From Candidatus Wildermuthbacteria bacterium RIFCSPHIGHO2_12_FULL_40_12 (GTDB lineage: Bacteria; Patescibacteriota; Minisyncoccia; Minisyncoccales; 2-12-FULL-40-12): 7,609 bases of DNA. A model generated the notes under the pieces. It ran no database searches. It saw only the letters and a list, made by a program, of their open reading frames with translations, and was not told where the DNA came from. The stretch covers positions 1 through 7,609 of the forward strand of contig MHUC01000007.1 in the NCBI GenBank assembly GCA_001823315.1, written 5' to 3'. This document shows, piece after piece, positions 6,371-7,609 of the stretch (position 1 is its first letter; each line of letters opens with the position of its first letter). A program made the position numbers and the translations under genes.

Positions 6371-7609
6371 TTACCAATATCCATCCGGTAAAAACTTTGT
6401 GACGAATATGTCTCTGTCACCATTGGAAACATGATTGTCGGCGCCAGACCCGGGATCAAAGTCCACGGTCCCTTGAAAAAACCCGGTGACATAGGAATTA
6501 CCGTTAGGATGGACGTCCACCCCAAAGGCAAAATCAATGGCAGCGCTTTGACCCCAATCGCGGGCCCAAAGCAAATTACCACCATCGTCCCATTTACCCA
6601 CAAAGGCATTATATGGGACGGTGTTAATCGTTTGAGAGTATAAACCTGCGACGAAAATATTGTCGGAATCATCAAGTGCGATCCCGTATCCGACGGCAGC
6701 AGCTAATCCTGTGCCGTAAACTACGGTCCAAATGTAGTCGCCTTGCGCATTATACTTTGTTAAGTATAATGCGCTTCCGTTTCCGGCATTCTTGTTGTCC
6801 GTTCCTGGTCCCGGATCAAAATCAACGGTCCCAGAGAACCGACCCGTACAAAAAGAGTTTCCTGAAACGTCAATGCTAACGCTTCTCCCTTCGTCGCCTA
6901 AAATCCAGCCCCAGGTCCGAGCCCATTGAAAGTCGCCATTGGTATCAAGCTTGCTCAAGAAAATATCTATATTTCCAAGATTGGAAATGTGGTTATCTAT
7001 TCCAGGTCCTGGGTCAAAATCAACCGCTCCCTGAAACGAACCAGTAATATAGACCCCTACGTCGTTAGCAACTATTCCATAGCCACTAACTGACGGAGAA
7101 AACGTGCCATAATACCAAATTTGAACCCACAGGAAATTCCCGTCCGTGTCAAGCTTAGCCGTGAACATGCCGTAGTTTCTGTAAAACCCTACGACATAAA
7201 CGTTCCCTTGCTCGATTGACAAATCACGGCCTTCAGCCCCATACGGGTAGTTGAGGGTTTGAACCCAAACAAAATTTCCGTCCGGGTCAAACTTACTGAC
7301 AAACATATCTATGGCGGCTGGTGCGGTGCGTTGGTCAACGCCTGATCCCGGGTCAAAATCCACGACACCTACGAACTTACCCGTAACGCAGACGTTATCG
7401 TTTTGGTCAATATCAACCCCATAAGCAAGCTCTTCCCATTCTTGAATGTCGAAAATACCGCCCCAAGTTTTTGCCCAAAGAAAATTACCGGCGGCGTCAA
7501 ACTTGCTTAGAAAAATGTCTGAATAACCGTCGGCAAAGTGGTTTTCGTTGTTGGGCCCAGGGTCAAAATCAACCAGGCCGCGGAAATAACCGACGGTATA
7601 AACGTTGCC
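6371..7609 (-). CDS. SBBP-repeat beta-propeller protein, 5' end outside window
   Basis: The frame is open from the right edge (7609) to TAA at 6371, giving 412 residues. A GTG at 7363 is only a Val codon inside the repeats, not the start. The protein is made of repeating units with the pattern 'GN.YVTG.F.GTVDFDPG', then 'D.FL.K.D..GNF.WA', then a Gly-rich turn, as in SBBP/seven-bladed propeller proteins. 'VDFDPG' or a close form occurs at visible residues 13-18, 83-88, 196-201, 262-267 and 382-387. Two further units, near residues 135 and 316, lack it and are shorter. These proteins are usually exported and rigid; the ligand is unknown. The signal peptide, if any, is outside the window. No membrane or sorting segment is seen at the C-terminus, which ends 'FLPDGYW' at the conserved Trp strand. 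The terminator follows directly, so the end looks natural rather than frameshifted. GC content appears slightly higher than in clpB. Confidence 0.85.
   Translation of the reverse strand, partial: GNVYTVGYFRGLVDFDPGPNNENHFADGYSDIFLSKFDAAGNFLWAKTWGGIFDIQEWEELAYGVDIDQNDNVCVTGKFVGVVDFDPGSGVDQRTAPAAIDMFVSKFDPDGNFVWVQTLNYPYGAEGRDLSIEQGNVYVVGFYRNYGMFTAKLDTDGNFLWVQIWYYGTFSPSVSGYGIVANDVGVYITGSFQGAVDFDPGPGIDNHISNLGNIDIFLSKLDTNGDFQWARTWGWILGDEGRSVSIDVSGNSFCTGRFSGTVDFDPGPGTDNKNAGNGSALYLTKYNAQGDYIWTVVYGTGLAAAVGYGIALDDSDNIFVAGLYSQTINTVPYNAFVGKWDDGGNLLWARDWGQSAAIDFAFGVDVHPNGNSYVTGFFQGTVDFDPGSGADNHVSNGDRDIFVTKFLPDGYW
6449..7573 (-). repeat. Tandem beta-propeller blade repeats
   Basis: Seven blade units are visible. 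Their 'VDFDPG' motifs lie at 7573-7556, 7363-7346, 7024-7007, 6826-6809 and 6466-6449; the third and sixth units lack the motif. Spacing between equivalent unit starts is about 64-70 residues after a motif-bearing unit and about 49-54 after a motif-less one. The difference matches loss of the 'FDPG...D(N)' insert. At DNA level the motif segments are similar (a 'ggtcaaaatc'-type core on the plus strand) but clearly diverged. Confidence 0.8.

Noticed and set aside
6340..6675. 111-codon minus-strand frame over the end of the propeller gene
   Set aside because: It is a different frame of the repeat region, runs through the terminator hairpin, and shows no repeat periodicity of its own.
7361..7363. 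GTG as the start of the propeller gene
   Set aside because: The frame continues open to 7609 with two more repeat units in phase, so the GTG encodes the Val of a VDFDPG motif inside the protein.
1..7609. CRISPR arrays, tRNA/rRNA genes, insertion sequences
   Set aside because: I saw no regularly spaced short direct repeats, no cloverleaf or rRNA-like segments, and no transposase motifs or terminal inverted repeats on either strand.

Overview
The window is about 7.6 kb of bacterial DNA with every supported gene on the minus strand. Read in transcription order from high to low coordinate it holds four units. (1) The 3' part of an SBBP-type beta-propeller gene runs in from the right edge and ends at 6371 beside a hairpin terminator. 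(2) A short AT-rich intergenic region carries a perfect TATAAT box. (3) A three-gene operon follows: a ClpB-type AAA+ disaggregase (GTG start at 6152), a membrane-anchored HtrA/trypsin-fold protein, and a membrane-anchored protein with three lamin-tail (LTD) domains. It ends at a strong hairpin terminator at about 612-653. (4) The 5' part of a small alpha-helical protein ending in a DeoR-like helix-turn-helix starts near 509 and runs off the left edge.

No gene gives a species-level identification. The combination suggests a Patescibacteria/CPR (Parcubacteria-like) genome: secreted LTD proteins with low-complexity linkers, a helical-bundle plus HTH protein, SBBP repeats, compact operons, moderate-to-low GC, and no Shine-Dalgarno sequence before any visible start. 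This is inference. The code looks standard: the long frames read without internal TGA, and all four visible stops are TAA or TAG, which argues against the UGA-recoding CPR lineages.

The operon is the most interesting part. Its first protein has a ClpB-type long middle domain but carries, in the second ATPase domain, a ClpC-like loop with an LGF tripeptide exactly where ClpC proteins hold their ClpP-binding tripeptide. Its second protein looks like a short HtrA domain in which all three catalytic positions are replaced (Asn, Asn, Ala), so it is probably a pseudoprotease. Its third protein has an N-terminal membrane anchor, a coiled coil and three LTD domains, two of which share a 50-base stretch that is 47/50 identical. 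Together these could link a cytoplasmic unfoldase to an exported scaffold and binding module. That link is inferred from gene order only.
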